Below, piece by piece: positions 5,640 to 5,831 of a DNA stretch of 5,831 nucleotides (positions are counted from its first letter, which is position 1; each line of letters begins with the position of its first letter). The notes under the pieces are model-generated. The model did no database searches. It saw only the letters and a list, made by a program, of their open reading frames with translations, and was not told the DNA's origin. This DNA comes from Vulcanimicrobiota bacterium. GTDB taxonomy: Bacteria; Vulcanimicrobiota; Vulcanimicrobiia; Vulcanimicrobiales; Vulcanimicrobiaceae. The stretch lies in the NCBI GenBank assembly GCA_014305015.1, contig JACRUB010000058.1, positions 1 through 5,831 of the forward strand, written 5' to 3'. Position numbers and translations under genes: made by a program.

Positions 5640-5803
5640 CGTCCGCCATTTCTGGCTTTCTGCCCCTGCTCCTGCGCTGATTTGTTTCCTGGGAGATTGC
5701 TGAGGAGGCGACAGCGGGTCCGGCGGCTATCGTATCGCGCCGGCTGCACTCGGCGCGTAGGTGATACGATCAGGAGCGGTGCCGGACCCGCGTCGCATTC
5801 CTC
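5612..5803 (-). ncRNA. Candidate structured RNA of about 190 nt, or leader of prsA
   Basis: A minus-strand transcript starting about 7 bases after the -10 box at 5810-5815 would begin at the foot of a long hairpin (5701-5804) and stop at the terminator 5612-5639. Between them lies a small hairpin GCCA-GAAA-TGGC with a GNRA-type tetraloop (5645-5656). Promoter, structured body and terminator in order make either a free small RNA or a regulated leader plausible. I do not recognise the family. The SRP RNA core (GGAA tetraloop with AGCAGCC) and RNase P signatures are absent. The rod shape with an asymmetric internal loop and the length near 190 nt resemble 6S RNA only in outline. Transcription is unproven, and because the long stem is all Watson-Crick it does not by itself show which strand is read. 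Confidence 0.45.
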
Positions 5804-5804
5804 A
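5701..5804. repeat. Long interrupted inverted repeat (hairpin of about 36 bp)
   Basis: Five perfectly paired blocks nest around one centre. 5701-5706 (TGAGGA) pairs with 5799-5804. 5708-5712 (GCGAC) pairs with 5792-5796. 5714-5724 (GCGGGTCCGGC) pairs with 5781-5791. 5729-5736 (ATCGTATC) pairs with 5763-5770. 5737-5742 (GCGCCG) pairs with 5751-5756. The apical loop is 8 bases (5743-5750). One side carries a 6-base bulge (5757-5762), and an asymmetric internal loop of 4 against 10 bases splits the rod. No convincing protein-coding frame explains this conservation of symmetry. Confidence 0.9.
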
Positions 5805-5809
5805 ACGAC

Positions 5810-5815
5810 ATTCTA
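5810..5815 (-). promoter_or_regulatory. Candidate -10 box TAGAAT of a minus-strand promoter
   Basis: TAGAAT on the minus strand matches the consensus TATAAT at 5 of 6 positions. The expected start, about 7 bases on (near 5803), falls exactly at the foot of the long hairpin. The -35 element at normal spacing would lie just outside the window (about 5833-5838), so the promoter cannot be completed here. Confidence 0.45.
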
Positions 5816-5831
5816 CCGCGCTCCGTGACAA

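Noticed and set aside
5578..5649. Longer prsA start at ATG 5647-5649
   Set aside because: It would put 24 extra residues before a classical lipoprotein signal and would translate through the terminator stem. The ATG at 5575-5577 has a well-placed GGAG.
5701..5804. SRP RNA (4.5S) or RNase P RNA
   Set aside because: The size and rod shape suggested SRP RNA, but the conserved apical core with the GGAA tetraloop and the AGCAGCC strand is missing on both strands. RNase P RNA would be far longer and its conserved opening is absent.
5826..5831. TTGTCA as the -35 partner of the TAGAAT box
   Set aside because: The spacer would be only 10 bases, far from the usual 16-18. A true -35 would lie beyond the window edge.
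5750..5831. C-terminal end of a right-hand neighbour such as mfd on the minus strand
   Set aside because: Minus-strand frames entering from the right edge stop after 5 to 19 codons and show nothing recognisable, so no partial gene can be supported here.

Overview
The window reads as a chromosomal, moderately GC-rich bacterial segment with tightly packed housekeeping and accessory genes. Six protein-coding genes are complete and one (whiA) runs off the left edge. The gene set (WhiA, the RqcP-type S4 protein, a YabN-like MazG, a PrsA-type lipoprotein foldase) is typical of Terrabacteria and recalls the mfd / mazG(yabN) / rqcP(yabO) neighbourhood of Bacillota. An uncultured lineage such as Candidatus Eremiobacterota is my best guess. 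That guess is inference from gene content and protein style, not a demonstrated assignment.

Layout from left to right. Positions 1-965, minus strand: rqcP followed by whiA (partial), with the rqcP stop TAG and the whiA GTG start sharing one base. Positions 966-1081: a divergent intergenic region with a copy of a CTGAGCCTGTCGAAG-type element, then a TTGACA promoter overlapped by AT-rich dyads. Positions 1082-2989, plus strand: a PadR-family regulator and a MATE efflux transporter, 3 bases apart, forming a regulator-pump cassette. Positions 2990-4542, minus strand: mazG (nucleoside triphosphate pyrophosphohydrolase with a shortened N-terminal methylase domain) overlapping kal (3-aminobutyryl-CoA ammonia-lyase-like hotdog protein). 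The kal stop codon directly abuts the MATE stop codon. Positions 4543-4620: a strong intrinsic terminator for the upstream prsA gene. Positions 4621-5577, minus strand: a PrsA/SurA-like lipoprotein peptidyl-prolyl isomerase. Positions 5578-5831 contain no convincing protein gene. On the minus strand they hold a -10 box, a very long hairpin of about 100 nt, a second intrinsic terminator and then the prsA ribosome binding site.

The minus-strand genes (prsA, mazG, kal, rqcP, whiA) look like one housekeeping array for protein folding, nucleotide clean-up, rescue of stalled ribosomes and growth/division control. The plus-strand padR-MATE cassette interrupts it. The most interesting unexplained element is the structured RNA-like region upstream of prsA (about 5612-5815). 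It could be a free-standing small RNA of about 190 nt or a terminator-containing leader controlling prsA.
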